Source of the DNA: Rhodococcus sp. 4CII
Lineage (GTDB): Bacteria > Actinomycetota > Actinomycetes > Mycobacteriales > Mycobacteriaceae
Direction: 5' to 3'
DNA: 64,000 nucleotides
Assembly: GCF_014256275.1 (NCBI RefSeq)
Contig: NZ_JACCFE010000004.1
Coordinates: forward strand, 62,001 to 126,000
Under the pieces are notes generated by a model. The model was not told where the DNA came from. It made no database searches and saw nothing but the letters and a program-made list of their open reading frames with translations. This document shows positions 35,792-45,783 of this stretch, piece by piece (the first letter of the stretch is position 1; each line of letters begins with the position of its first letter). Both the position numbers and the translations under genes were made by a program.

Positions 35792-37113
35792 ATACCCGCC
35801 CGACGGCCACACCCCTGTTCCCGCGTGGATCCTGGGCCGAAGCCTCCCGCATCACCGAGATCCTCCGTAAGGAAACCGTCGGCGGTGCCCTGCTGCTTCT
35901 GGCGACCGTCGCTGCGATGGTGTGGGCCAATTCCCCCTGGTCGAGCGGATACGATGCGCTGCGCGACTTCACGATCGGTCCCGAAGCGCTGCACCTGAAT
36001 CTGTCGATCGGAACCTGGGCGGCGGACGGATTGCTGGCGATCTTCTTCTTCGTCGTCGGCCTCGAACTCAAACGCGAGTTCGTCGCCGGGGACCTGCGTG
36101 ACCCGCGGCGGGCGGCGCTGCCGATCGCCGCCGCGGTCGGCGGCATGGCCGCACCCGCAGTAGTGTTCGTGGCGGTCAACGCCCGCACCGGCGGTGATGC
36201 TCTGCAGGGGTGGGCGATCCCCACCGCCACCGACATCGCCTTCGCCCTCGCCGTGCTGGCGGTGATCAACACCCACCTCCCGTCGACGCTGCGCACCTTC
36301 CTGCTGACCCTCGCGGTCGTCGACGACCTGCTCGCGATCACCATCATCGCGGTCTTCTACACCGACAAGTTGTCGGTGTTGCCGCTGCTGGCGGCGCTGA
36401 TTCCGTTGGCAGCGTTCACCATTGCGGTGCAGCGGCGGATCCGGTCGTGGTGGCTGCTGCTTCCCCTCGCCGCGCTGACCTGGGCGTTGGTCCACGCCTC
36501 CGGGGTGCACGCCACCGTCGCCGGCGTGCTGCTCGGCTTCGCCGTCCCGGTCCTGCGCAGCCGCGCCGCCGGCGGACCGGACGCCGGACCGGGGTTGGCC
36601 GAGCACTTCGAACACCGGATCCGCCCGATCTCGGCCGGGTTCGCGGTCCCGGTGTTCGCGTTCTTCGCCGCCGGCGTCACCATCGGCGGGCTGACCGGCC
36701 TGACCGACGCCCTGTCCGATCCGATCGCGGTCGGCATCATCGCCGGCCTGATCGTCGGCAAGACCTGCGGGATCTTCGGCACCACCTACCTGCTGTCCCG
36801 GTTCACCCGGGCCACCCTCGATGCCGGGCTGCGCTGGATCGACGTCCTCGGGGTCGCGATTCTCGCCGGCATCGGGTTCACCGTGTCCCTGCTGATCGGG
36901 GAACTCGCCTACGGCCAGGCCAGCGCGGCCGACGATCACGTCAAGATCGGCGTGCTCTGTGGCTCGGTGGTCGCCGCCGTCGTCGCCGCCGCGGTGCTGC
37001 GGATCCGCAACCGCGCCTACCGGCTCATCGCCGAACAGGAAACCGTCGACGCCGATGGCGACGGCATTCCCGACGTCTACCAACACAACGACGGCCGCGA
37101 CATCGTGTCGTGA
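35788..37113 (+). CDS. nhaA: NhaA-family Na+/H+ antiporter
   Basis: The 441-residue protein has about 12 membrane segments. Family motifs include [29 protein letters not shown] and [17 protein letters not shown] with the paired Asp that bind Na+ and protons, and [20 protein letters not shown]. It extrudes Na+ (or Li+) in exchange for protons. The C-terminal tail has [12 protein letters not shown], which resembles a calcium-binding thrombospondin/EF-type loop. GTG start at 35788, coupled to the hydrolase. Convergent with the CPA2 antiporter gene 8 bases away. Confidence 0.93.
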   Translation: MNTRPTATPLFPRGSWAEASRITEILRKETVGGALLLLATVAAMVWANSPWSSGYDALRDFTIGPEALHLNLSIGTWAADGLLAIFFFVVGLELKREFVAGDLRDPRRAALPIAAAVGGMAAPAVVFVAVNARTGGDALQGWAIPTATDIAFALAVLAVINTHLPSTLRTFLLTLAVVDDLLAITIIAVFYTDKLSVLPLLAALIPLAAFTIAVQRRIRSWWLLLPLAALTWALVHASGVHATVAGVLLGFAVPVLRSRAAGGPDAGPGLAEHFEHRIRPISAGFAVPVFAFFAAGVTIGGLTGLTDALSDPIAVGIIAGLIVGKTCGIFGTTYLLSRFTRATLDAGLRWIDVLGVAILAGIGFTVSLLIGELAYGQASAADDHVKIGVLCGSVVAAVVAAAVLRIRNRAYRLIAEQETVDADGDGIPDVYQHNDGRDIVS

Positions 37114-37120
37114 GTGCACC

Positions 37121-38839
37121 TCACGTCGGGGACTGATCCGGATCCTTCGGTCTCCGGTCACCGGCCTCGGTGCCGGGATGCGTGTCGCCGCCGTCCTCGT
37201 TTCCCGCGAGCCGGGTGAACACCTCCGATGCCGCTTCCGCCGCGAGGGAGAAGGGTTCGAGAATGAATTCCGCTCCCGCATACCGCAGTTGATCCGCGTC
37301 GTGCGGCGTATGCGCTGTCACCACGACATGCCCCTGATATCCGTGATGACGAAGACCGTGAAGCAGCGCCATGTTGACGTCGAGCAGGGGGATGGTGCTG
37401 ATGACGAACCGGGCCTGCGCCAGGGGCAGTGACTCGAGAAAGTGCAGATCTTCGGCGCTGCCGAACACCGCCGTGATCCCCTCGCGGTTGTTCGCAGCGA
37501 GCCGATGGGGATCGAAATCGACCGCCAGCACCCGGTGGCCGGCCGCGCTGAGCTGATCGGCGACGTGGCGGCCGAATCTGCCGAGGCCGTAGAGGATGGC
37601 GTAGACGGCACGGTCGGCCTCTGCCGGCTCGGCCCGCCGACTTCCGGTCCACTCGAGCACCCGTAGCCAGCGTTCGATCCGGCGGTAGATCCGGTGCGAG
37701 TACAGGATCAGGTAGGTCGAGCCGCCGATCGTGACGAGCCCGATCACGGTGATCAGGCTGACGGTGGCGTTGGTGATGTGCCCGAGGCTCAGGCCCAACG
37801 CGGCGAGGATCAGGGAGAACTCCGAGATCTGTGCGAGTGGAAGTCCCGTGGCGAAACCGATGCGGACCGGGTACCGCATCGCGGACATGATCACCACGAC
37901 GATCAGCGGTTTGCCGACGAGCACGAACAGCGAGAAGATCACCGCCTCCGAGAGGTGCCCGGCCGCGTCCGCGAAGTCCAGTCCGGCGCCCAGATCGAGG
38001 AAGAAGAACAGCAGCAGAAAATCGCGCAGGCTCACCAGCCGAGCGCCGAGTGCGTCACGGTAGGGGGTGGCCGCGAGCGACACCCCCGCGACGAACGCCC
38101 CGACTTCCGAACTGAATCCGAGTGTCTCGGTCACGGCGGCGACCGAGACTGCGTAGGCCACCCCGAACAGCACGAGCAGTTCCTGCGACCGGGCCACTTG
38201 GTTCAGCAGCCACGGCAGCACGAACTTCATCAGGAGGGCGATACCCGCCATCAGGCCGAGACCTTTGGCAACGACCAGCACGATGCTCACGGTCATGGTG
38301 TCGTCGGTGCGCTGACCGAACGCGTTGATCGCGATCATCACCAACACCACGATGATGTCCTGAACGATCAGGAGGCCGACCGCGATGCGGCCGTGGATCT
38401 GTTCGAGCTCCCGAGTGTCGGAGAGCAGTTTGACGATGATGATCGTGGACGAAAATGTCAGGGCCAGAGCAACGTACAGGGCGGCGACGGTATCCATGTC
38501 GAAGCCGACCGCGAGGAGATACCCGATCACCGCGGTGAACAGGACCTGTCCGAGACCGGTGATGAGGGCGACCGGTCCGGTGGTTCGGATCAGGTGCATG
38601 TCGAGCCGCAACCCGACGAGGAAGAGCAGAATCGCGATCCCCATCCGGGCGAGGAGCTCGATGGTGCTGTCGGCGACCACCCAGCCGGTACCGGTCGGCC
38701 CGACCAACACCCCGACCCCGATGAACGCGACGATCAGCGGCTGCCGAAGCCGGGTGGCCACCAACCCGGCGGCTGCGGCGATGGCCAGGATCACCGCGAT
38801 CAGCGCGAAATCATGCAAGTCCACCACACGTGACCCCAT
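37121..38839 (-). CDS. CPA2-family K+/H+ antiporter with RCK (TrkA-N) domain
   Basis: The N-terminal 390 residues form a Kef/CPA2-type transporter of about 12 TM helices (ALTFSSTIIIVKLLSD, VGLLIVQDIIVVLVMIAINA, GLPLAQISEFSLILAALGL). Residues from about 415 form an RCK-N Rossmann domain (YAILYGLGRFGRHVADQL, VLAVDFDPHRLAAN) that senses NAD(H) or nucleotides. It should release K+ in exchange for protons. It lies between nhaA and the UPF0182 gene. Confidence 0.88.
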   Translation of the reverse strand: MGSRVVDLHDFALIAVILAIAAAAGLVATRLRQPLIVAFIGVGVLVGPTGTGWVVADSTIELLARMGIAILLFLVGLRLDMHLIRTTGPVALITGLGQVLFTAVIGYLLAVGFDMDTVAALYVALALTFSSTIIIVKLLSDTRELEQIHGRIAVGLLIVQDIIVVLVMIAINAFGQRTDDTMTVSIVLVVAKGLGLMAGIALLMKFVLPWLLNQVARSQELLVLFGVAYAVSVAAVTETLGFSSEVGAFVAGVSLAATPYRDALGARLVSLRDFLLLFFFLDLGAGLDFADAAGHLSEAVIFSLFVLVGKPLIVVVIMSAMRYPVRIGFATGLPLAQISEFSLILAALGLSLGHITNATVSLITVIGLVTIGGSTYLILYSHRIYRRIERWLRVLEWTGSRRAEPAEADRAVYAILYGLGRFGRHVADQLSAAGHRVLAVDFDPHRLAANNREGITAVFGSAEDLHFLESLPLAQARFVISTIPLLDVNMALLHGLRHHGYQGHVVVTAHTPHDADQLRYAGAEFILEPFSLAAEAASEVFTRLAGNEDGGDTHPGTEAGDRRPKDPDQSPT

Positions 38840-38978
38840 CCCACCCGAGCGGTCGACGACATGAGCTCATTGTCCGCCGCGACGGGGTTCGGCACACGAT
38901 CAACCGCCAGCAGGTTCGGTGTACGGCGTTGCGGGCACACTGCGTATCCCCACCACTGCTGGGCCAACCGGTGGAGCG

Positions 38979-41900
38979 TCAGTTCAGGCTTCCTCCGGCG
39001 GCCAGGTAGCCGTCGATCGCGCGTTGGAGACGGTCGAGGGCTGCGCCGTAGGTGGTGAAATCGCCGGTGTGCTGGGCCTCGCGCAGGCTCCCCAGGGCGG
39101 CGTTGAGTTCGAGGACGGCCGCGGTCAGCTCGTCGGAGCCCGGCGACGCCGGTGCGGTGGGCGGCGCTCCGCCCGGTGGCGGAGCGGTCTCCGGCGCGGG
39201 GGGTGGTGGTGCGGTGGCCGCGTCGCCGCCGGGTGCGGTCGCGACGTGTCCAGCGCCGGCGCCGAAGACCTGGTCGAGGGCTTCGGCGAGGGTGGGGGCG
39301 TAACCGACCCGGACCCCGCCGGTGCCGGGTTCGCGGTAGCTGACCAGCACGCGCGCCAGCTGTGGGAACGTCGATCCGTCGGCGGCGGTCGACAACCGTT
39401 CGGTGAACAAGGGCTCGACGTACAGGACGCCGCCGTCGGCGATCGGCAAGGTCAGCAGGTTGCCGTAGTGGATTCGGTTCGACCGCTCCAACAGGGTGCG
39501 CTCCGAGGCCACCCGGGTGTCGGAGATCATCGAGTTCTGGATCTGCTGCGGCCCCTGCGTGAGGGTGTCCGTCGGCAGCTGCAGCACCTCGATCCTGCCG
39601 TAGTTGTCGGGATCGGAGTGCACCGAGAGGTAGGCGGAGAGGAATTCGCGGTTGAACCCGACCATGGCGCTGGCGAGCCGGAACGACGGCTGCGCGGTGC
39701 CGGCGTCGCCGACCAGGATGTAGTACGGGGGTTGCTGGCCGCTGGTGTCGGTGGTCGGATCGGACGGGACGGACCAGAACGCGTTGTTGGTGAAGAACTC
39801 CCGCGGTTCGTTGACGTGGTACTTGGCCAGACGTTCACGCTGGATCCGGAACAGGTCCTCGGGGTAGCGGAAATGGGCGCGCAGATCGTCGGAGATCGCC
39901 TCGTCGGGCCGGACGGTGCCCGGGAACACGCTCATCCACGCGGTCAGGACCGGATCGTCCTGATCGACCTGATACAAGGTGACGGTGCCGTCGTAGGCGT
40001 CGACGGTGGCCTTGACCGAATTCCGGACGTAGGAGACTTGCTCCCGGGGCAGTGTCCGTCCGGTGTCGGGGTCCGTGACGACCGGTTCGCTCAGGGCCCC
40101 GGATTGCGAGTAGGGGTAGTGCTCGACGGTGGTGTAGGCGTCGACGATCCAGGTGATCCGACCGTCCACGACCGCCGGATACGGGTTGTTGTCGGTGGTC
40201 AGCCACGGGGCGACGTGCTCGACCCGGGTGGCCGGGTGGCGGTTGAAGATAATCTTCGACTCCGGCCCGATGGCGCCGGAGAACAGGATGTTGCGCTCGG
40301 CGTACTGGGCGGCGAACGCCAACCGGTTGATCCATCTCCCGATCGGCACCCCACCGGAGCCGGTATAGGTGTAGGTGGCGGTGTCGGTGTCGTACTCGCG
40401 CGGGGTGGCGCCCGCCCCCGCGCCGACGATGACGTAGTCCGGGCTGTCGGACTGCGCGATCACCTCACCGAAGTAGATGCGCGGCTGGTCGACCGGGATG
40501 ATCTGGTTTCCGACGGCCTGGGAGGCGATGTCGCTGACGGTGTAGATCGGGTAGCCGCTGTCACTGCTGCTGCTCTGCCCGGAAGCGTCCCGCACCGCGG
40601 CATTGACCCGGTTCGCCGGCGCCGCAATGAAACCGTTGCCGTGCGTGTAGACCAGATGCCGGTTGATCCACTGGGTTTGATTGCCGCTCAGGCTGTTCGG
40701 GGACAGCTCACGCGCCGCGACGATGTAGTCGGCGAGTTCACCGTCGATGCTGTAGCGGTCGATGTCCAGGGTGGTGAAACCATAGAAGTTCTTCAGTTGC
40801 TGCTGCTGGGTAAAGGTGCGGGAGAGCACATTCGGGTCCAGCAACCGGGCGTTGGCGATGGTGGTGACGTCGGCGGGAACCTCCCGCGGCGGCCGGGTAC
40901 CCACCCCGGGATAGTCCCGGTATTCGACCCGGTCGGCGCCGATTCCGTAGGCCAGCCGGGTGGCGTCGATGTTGCGTTCGATGTAGGGGCTTTCCCGGTC
41001 GGCGGCGTTCGGGCGGACCGAGAACTGTTCCATCAGCGCCGGGAACACACCGCCGACCAGGATCGAGGACAGCACCAGCAGGGCGGCGGCCATCGCCGGG
41101 ATCCGCAGATCCCGCACCCAGATCGCGGCGAAGAACGCGCACGCGCAGATGATCGCGATGGCGAACAGGATCAACCGTGCCGGGAGTACGGCGTTGATGT
41201 CGGTGAATCCGGCACCGGTGAAGGTGGGTTCCTTCCGGCTGCCCCACAGCAACGCATACCGATCCAACCAGTACGCGACGGCCTTGAGGGCGATGAACGA
41301 CCCGGCCAGGACCGCGAGCTGAATCCGTGCCGCCGGGGTCAGCGCACTCACATCCGCCCCGGGCTCGTCCCGGCCCCGAGGCTTGTCCCGGTCCCCGGTG
41401 TCCTCCTGGTTCTGGGTCTTGTTCTTGAAGGACAGCCGCAGCCCACCGAACAGGTAATGCGTTGCCAGGCTCAGCACGAACGCCAGGAACGTCGCCACGA
41501 ACAGCCAGGTCAGCACCAACCGGTAGAACGGCAGGTCGAATACGTAGAAGCCGATGTCGTGACCGAACTCCGCGTCCGTCGTCCCGAAATCACCGCCGCG
41601 CAGAAACAGCTGCACCGTGGCCCAGTTCGCCTGCGCGCTCAATCCGAACGGCACGGCGACCAGCAGCGGAACACCGATGCCGAACCACCGGGGCCGGCTC
41701 ATCACCACCGTCCGGTACTCCTCGATCGGGTCCTTCTCCGACACCGCGGCCGCGAACAGTGGACGCGACCGATACGCCCACACCAGCACCGCGAACATCA
41801 GTCCGGCCACGACGAGCGTCACCACGACGAACAGGATCAACCGGGTCACCAGGACGGTGCCCCACACCGACCGGTACCCGACCTCCCCGAACCACAGCCA

Positions 41901-42014
41901 ATCGACATACACCGCCACCAGCCGCGGCCCGATCACCAGCAACGCCACGAAGGCCAGCAGCACCACCACCGACACCGACGCGCGGCGGGACAGCACACGC
42001 TCGGACGGTTGCAT
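38979..42014 (-). CDS. UPF0182-family large membrane protein
   Basis: The 1011-residue protein has seven N-terminal TM helices (from VVVLLAFVALLVIGPRLVAV) and a large extracytoplasmic domain, as in the conserved actinobacterial UPF0182 (COG1615) family: PYIERNIDATRLAYGI, QWINRHLVYTHGNGF, YGFTTLDIDRYSIDGE. A Pro/Ala-rich linker and short helical tail end it. Function of the family is not established. The start at 42014 follows GGGAGGTGA; longer frames are non-coding. Such a gene is usually chromosomal, so this is likely an extra copy carried with the ion-transport genes. Confidence 0.88.
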   Translation of the reverse strand: MQPSERVLSRRASVSVVVLLAFVALLVIGPRLVAVYVDWLWFGEVGYRSVWGTVLVTRLILFVVVTLVVAGLMFAVLVWAYRSRPLFAAAVSEKDPIEEYRTVVMSRPRWFGIGVPLLVAVPFGLSAQANWATVQLFLRGGDFGTTDAEFGHDIGFYVFDLPFYRLVLTWLFVATFLAFVLSLATHYLFGGLRLSFKNKTQNQEDTGDRDKPRGRDEPGADVSALTPAARIQLAVLAGSFIALKAVAYWLDRYALLWGSRKEPTFTGAGFTDINAVLPARLILFAIAIICACAFFAAIWVRDLRIPAMAAALLVLSSILVGGVFPALMEQFSVRPNAADRESPYIERNIDATRLAYGIGADRVEYRDYPGVGTRPPREVPADVTTIANARLLDPNVLSRTFTQQQQLKNFYGFTTLDIDRYSIDGELADYIVAARELSPNSLSGNQTQWINRHLVYTHGNGFIAAPANRVNAAVRDASGQSSSSDSGYPIYTVSDIASQAVGNQIIPVDQPRIYFGEVIAQSDSPDYVIVGAGAGATPREYDTDTATYTYTGSGGVPIGRWINRLAFAAQYAERNILFSGAIGPESKIIFNRHPATRVEHVAPWLTTDNNPYPAVVDGRITWIVDAYTTVEHYPYSQSGALSEPVVTDPDTGRTLPREQVSYVRNSVKATVDAYDGTVTLYQVDQDDPVLTAWMSVFPGTVRPDEAISDDLRAHFRYPEDLFRIQRERLAKYHVNEPREFFTNNAFWSVPSDPTTDTSGQQPPYYILVGDAGTAQPSFRLASAMVGFNREFLSAYLSVHSDPDNYGRIEVLQLPTDTLTQGPQQIQNSMISDTRVASERTLLERSNRIHYGNLLTLPIADGGVLYVEPLFTERLSTAADGSTFPQLARVLVSYREPGTGGVRVGYAPTLAEALDQVFGAGAGHVATAPGGDAATAPPPPAPETAPPPGGAPPTAPASPGSDELTAAVLELNAALGSLREAQHTGDFTTYGAALDRLQRAIDGYLAAGGSLN

Positions 42015-42421
42015 ACTCACCTCCCTCGGCCCGCGCACCTCGCAGCGGCCCGATCGGCACGGACACATCCATTCAACGAAGGACTGTCCGTTTCGTCCCA
42101 TTCTAGGGGCGCCGCTGCGCGCGCACATGTGGAAGCGATTGCGGATACCCCCACCACGCGGGGCGCCGGGCAGGCACCGACCGGTCGCAGCACCCGCTTC
42201 CATCCGCACCTGGTCGCTGCGGCCATCGGCGCCAGCGGCCTCACCCTCGCTGGCCGCAGCGACTACTACCCCACCAAACATCGCTCGCTGATCGAGGCGG
42301 GATCGAACTGGCACATGCTGAATGCCGCCGACCTGCCCGAGACACCGGTCCGCGACGGCGGTTTCACCGTCGAGGCGGTATCGATGAATCGCCGCATCAA
42401 ACGGGCACTCGCCGCACGGAT
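42015..42421. other. Stretch without a confident gene
   Basis: Between the UPF0182 gene and the kdpE remnant. A plus-strand frame ending at 42494 has protein-like composition after 42200 (for example LNAADLPETPVRDGGFTVEA) but no ribosome binding site and no family; it may be a fragment. Confidence 0.3.
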
Positions 42422-42586
42422 CTATCCCACGGCACCGACCACGGCGGGCGCCCGTATCCGGCGGGCCGGACGAATCCTGTGGAGCGGGGCCTGACCAGGC
42501 TGAACTGTCCGAAGGCTTGCGGACTCAGATTGATTCCTGAGGGCACGAAGGATCTGTGGTCCATCGACGACGAGTACCCGGGTCAT
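42422..42586 (-). pseudogene. Truncated kdpE response-regulator gene
   Basis: The ATG at 42586 overlaps the kdpD stop as ATGA. The frame reads MTRVLVVDGPQILRALRNQS, the start of a KdpE receiver domain, but the acidic pair normally after VVD (DE) is reduced and similarity ends after about 18 codons. The remaining 200 or so residues, including the phospho-acceptor and the DNA-binding domain, are gone. Confidence 0.7.
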
Positions 42587-45135
42587 GCCGGCCGGGTGTC
42601 CGCACCTGCCAGCTCGACGATCATGGTGAGTCCGCCGCCGGGGGTGTCGGTGGCGGAAATGCTGCCGCCCATCGCCTCGACGAACCCCCGCACGACCGAC
42701 AGGCCGAGCCCTACCCCGGTGGTGGTGTCCCGGTCGCCGGATCGTTGGAACGGCGCGAACATCCGTTCCGCTTGTCCTCGCGGTATTCCCGGCCCGGTGT
42801 CGGCCACGGTGATCAGGGTCCGCTCGCCCACCGCCCCGGCGCCCACACGAACCAGGGAGTCTCCGCCGTAGCGGAGGGCGTTGTCGACGAGGTTCGCGAT
42901 CACCCGCTCGAGCAGGCCCGGGTCGGCCATGGCGGCAACCGCACCGACGTCCACCTGTACACCTTCGCGGACTCGGGTTCCGGTCCGCCCGCCGATGCCC
43001 AGTCCCACCAGTGCCTCGTGGACGACCTCGTCGAGGTACACCGGCCGCAGGGTGGGCGTCACCACTCCGGCCGCGAGCCGGGAGGAATCGAGCAGGTTGC
43101 CCACCAGCGCGGTCAGCGCATCGGCCGATTCCTCGATGGTGGCCAGCAGTTCGGCGGTGTCTTCCGGGGAGAAGTCGACGTCGTCGCTGCGCAGGCTGGA
43201 CGCCGCCGCCTTGACGGCGGCCAGTGGTGTGCGCAGGTCGTGACTGACCGCGGACAGCAGGGATCGCCTCAGTCGGTCGGCCTCCGCGAGGGTCCGCGCT
43301 TCGCCGGCTTCCTGGGCGAGTGCGCTCTGCCGAATCAGTCCCACCGCCTGGTTCGCCACCGCGAGCAGTACTCTCCGGTCCCGCGCGTGCACCTCGGGGC
43401 CGCGCAGGGCGAGTGCGTACTCGCCCTCGGTCACTGCACACACGGTGTCCGCGTCGTCGGTCCTCGTCGCCGGATTCGGCCCCACCGAGCTGATCAGGCC
43501 ATCGTCCTGCGAGAGCATGCTCACCGAATCCTGACCGTAGGTCTCGCGGACCTTCTCGAGCAGTGCTGCCAGGTCCGCGCCGCGGAGCACCGACCCGGCG
43601 AACAGTGCCAGCAGTTCCGCTTCCTGCGATGCCCTGCGGGCCTCCCGCGTGCGCTGGGCGGCCGAATCGACCAGCACCGCAACAGCGACGGCCACCACCA
43701 GCAGCACCACCGTGATGATGAAGTTGTCCGGCTCGGCGATCGTGAAGCTGTGCACCGGTGGGGTGAAGAAGTAGTTGAGGAGCAGGCCCGAGACGAGGGC
43801 GGACAGGGCCGCGGGGGCGACCCCGCCGAGCAAGGACACGACGAGGACGACGATGAAGAACAAGGCGCCTTCGCCGCCGATCCCGAACCAGCGGTCCACC
43901 AGACTCATCACGACGGCCGCGGCACCGGGGACGAGCACGGCCGCGAGCCACGCCGTCACCGTCCGCGCCCGCGACCCGACCGGCGGCACCCGCCGCGGGC
44001 GGCCGGCCTCCTCGTGCGTCACCAAATGCACGTCGATGGACCCGGATTGCTGCACGACGCGCACACCGACTCCCTCGTCGACGATCCGCGCCCACCGCGA
44101 TCGCCGCGACGTCCCGAGCACCAACTGGGTGGCGTTGGCCGCCCGGGCGAAGTCGAGCAGCGTCGCCGGTACGTCGTCCCCGACCACGCTGTGCACACTC
44201 GCCCCGAGGCTCGCGGCGAGGGCCCGCACCTTCCCCATTTCCGGTGCGGACACCCCGGCCCGGCCGTCACCGCGCACCACGTGCACCACGATCAGCTCGG
44301 CACTCGACCGCGACGCGATGCGGCTCGCCCGCCGCACCAACGTTTCCGATTCGGGTCCACCCGTCACCGCGACCACCACCCGTTCGCGGGCTTCCCACGT
44401 GTCGGTGATCCGGTTCGCCGCCCGGTATTTCGCCAGGGCGGCATCTACCTGGTCGGCCACCCACAGCAGGGCGAGCTCCCGCAGTGCGGTGAGGTTGCCC
44501 TGCCGGAAGTAATTACCCAGCGCCGCGTCGACCTTGTCGGGGGTGTAGATGTTTCCGTGGGATAGTCTGCGCCGCAACGCTTCCGGGGTGATGTCCACCA
44601 GCTCGACCTGCGCCGCCGCGCGCACGATCTCGTCGGGGACGGTCTCCGGCTGGGTCACGCCCGTGATGTGGTGGACCACATCGCTCAGGCTCTCGAGGTG
44701 CTGGATGTTGAGCGTGGTGAGGACATCGATTCCGGTGGCGAGGAGTTGCTCGACGTCCTGCCAGCGGTTGTCGTTGGCGCTGCCCGGTGTGTTGGTGTGG
44801 GCGAGTTCGTCCACCAGCACCAGGGCGGGGCGCCGGGCCAGCACCGCGTCCACGTCGAGTTCGGCGCCCCGCGTCCCGCGGTAGTCGATGATCTTGGGGG
44901 CGATCACCTCGAGGTCGCCGAGCTGGGCTGTGGTGTGCTCGCGGCCGTAGGTTTCCACCACGGCCACCACGACGTCGCAGCCTCGTTCGCGGCGGCGGTG
45001 CGCCTCACCGAGCATCGCGTACGTCTTGCCGACGCCCGGGGCCGCGCCGAGATAGATGCGGAGTTCTCCGCGCCCGGTCTCTCCGGCCGTGTGCTCACCG
45101 TCGCGGTTGTCGCTGCTCACCTGGTCATCATCCAC
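42583..45135 (-). CDS. kdpD: KdpD-like osmosensitive K+ sensor histidine kinase
   Basis: The 850-residue protein has the whole KdpD layout: N-terminal KdpD domain with Walker-like YLGAAPGVGKTYAML and VDELAHTNTPGS; a USP-like domain (VVVAVTGGPESETLVRRASR); four TM helices (LFFIVVLVVSLLGG and neighbours); a GAF-like region; the dimerisation helix SAVSHDLRTPLAAVKAA with the phosphorylated His; and the ATPase with NLVDNALRYGG, DTGPGIP and GVGLGLSVV. It should sense K+ limitation or turgor. Its partner kdpE is ruined here and no kdpFABC is present, so it must signal to a regulator elsewhere or be an orphan. Confidence 0.92.
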   Translation of the reverse strand: MDDDQVSSDNRDGEHTAGETGRGELRIYLGAAPGVGKTYAMLGEAHRRRERGCDVVVAVVETYGREHTTAQLGDLEVIAPKIIDYRGTRGAELDVDAVLARRPALVLVDELAHTNTPGSANDNRWQDVEQLLATGIDVLTTLNIQHLESLSDVVHHITGVTQPETVPDEIVRAAAQVELVDITPEALRRRLSHGNIYTPDKVDAALGNYFRQGNLTALRELALLWVADQVDAALAKYRAANRITDTWEARERVVVAVTGGPESETLVRRASRIASRSSAELIVVHVVRGDGRAGVSAPEMGKVRALAASLGASVHSVVGDDVPATLLDFARAANATQLVLGTSRRSRWARIVDEGVGVRVVQQSGSIDVHLVTHEEAGRPRRVPPVGSRARTVTAWLAAVLVPGAAAVVMSLVDRWFGIGGEGALFFIVVLVVSLLGGVAPAALSALVSGLLLNYFFTPPVHSFTIAEPDNFIITVVLLVVAVAVAVLVDSAAQRTREARRASQEAELLALFAGSVLRGADLAALLEKVRETYGQDSVSMLSQDDGLISSVGPNPATRTDDADTVCAVTEGEYALALRGPEVHARDRRVLLAVANQAVGLIRQSALAQEAGEARTLAEADRLRRSLLSAVSHDLRTPLAAVKAAASSLRSDDVDFSPEDTAELLATIEESADALTALVGNLLDSSRLAAGVVTPTLRPVYLDEVVHEALVGLGIGGRTGTRVREGVQVDVGAVAAMADPGLLERVIANLVDNALRYGGDSLVRVGAGAVGERTLITVADTGPGIPRGQAERMFAPFQRSGDRDTTTGVGLGLSVVRGFVEAMGGSISATDTPGGGLTMIVELAGADTRPA

Positions 45136-45279
45136 CAGTGGGTGACGTCTTCACCCACGCCGCGTTGGGCATGCTCGTGTGGGAGGCGATGCTCTCATCG
45201 GGGCGGGCCGAACCACCGAGGTGCAGTCGTCCACCGATCTCGAGGTTCTCGCTAGTCGGTGATGCTGTTGGCATCGAAG

Positions 45280-45645
45280 TCAGTTCCCGTCGGAATCATC
45301 GGGCTCGTACAACGATGCCCACACCCAGAACGAGGACAGCAGGTCCGCCGTTCGCCGGCCGCGGTCGGTCAGACGATACGTGGTGGCGTGCCTTACGGCG
45401 GTATCCCAGCTGCCGGTGTGATCGCTGGCCACCAGCCCGTGTGCGGCCAGGATCCGCAGGGGCGCCATGAGGGTGCGTCGCCTCAACTCGAGGTTCGCGC
45501 CGAGGGAGGCAACCGTCTGTGATCCCTGTGAGAGGGCATCGAGCACCTCCACCGTGAACTGGTGGTCAACTATCGCGCGCAGATCTGATCGGGAGTACCG
45601 ACCTCTGCATTCGGCGGAACCTGCGTAGACGTCCGGATCACGCAT
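45280..45645 (-). CDS. Winged-helix transcription regulator
   Basis: The 121-residue product contains HQFTVEVLDALSQGSQTVA, LELRRRTLMAPLRILAAHG and ATTYRLTDRGRRTADLL, the winged helix of HxlR/MarR/PadR-like small regulators. No ligand domain or metal site is evident. It lies between kdpD and the divergent KimA-like gene and may regulate either. Confidence 0.7.
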   Translation of the reverse strand: MRDPDVYAGSAECRGRYSRSDLRAIVDHQFTVEVLDALSQGSQTVASLGANLELRRRTLMAPLRILAAHGLVASDHTGSWDTAVRHATTYRLTDRGRRTADLLSSFWVWASLYEPDDSDGN

Positions 45646-45783
45646 ACCGCGGACGATACGACCGCGCCGACGGGATCGGGGAGCGGCGTTGACGGCTTCC
45701 GTACGCTACGGGGCGGATTCTTTACGCGATCCCTACGCGGTGACACCGCCACCGGTGCCTGCACGAATCTAGGCTGAATCGTT

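Noticed and set aside
35773..37281. 502-codon minus-strand frame over nhaA
   Set aside because: Antisense shadow of nhaA; extreme Asp/Gly/Gln/Arg composition.
38919..42494. 1191-codon open frame on the plus strand
   Set aside because: It is the antisense of the UPF0182 gene; composition is Gly/Arg/Asp-rich without motifs, as usual for shadows in high-GC DNA.
42556..44565. 669-codon open frame antisense to kdpD
   Set aside because: It mirrors the well-supported kdpD frame and has no start signal or family features.
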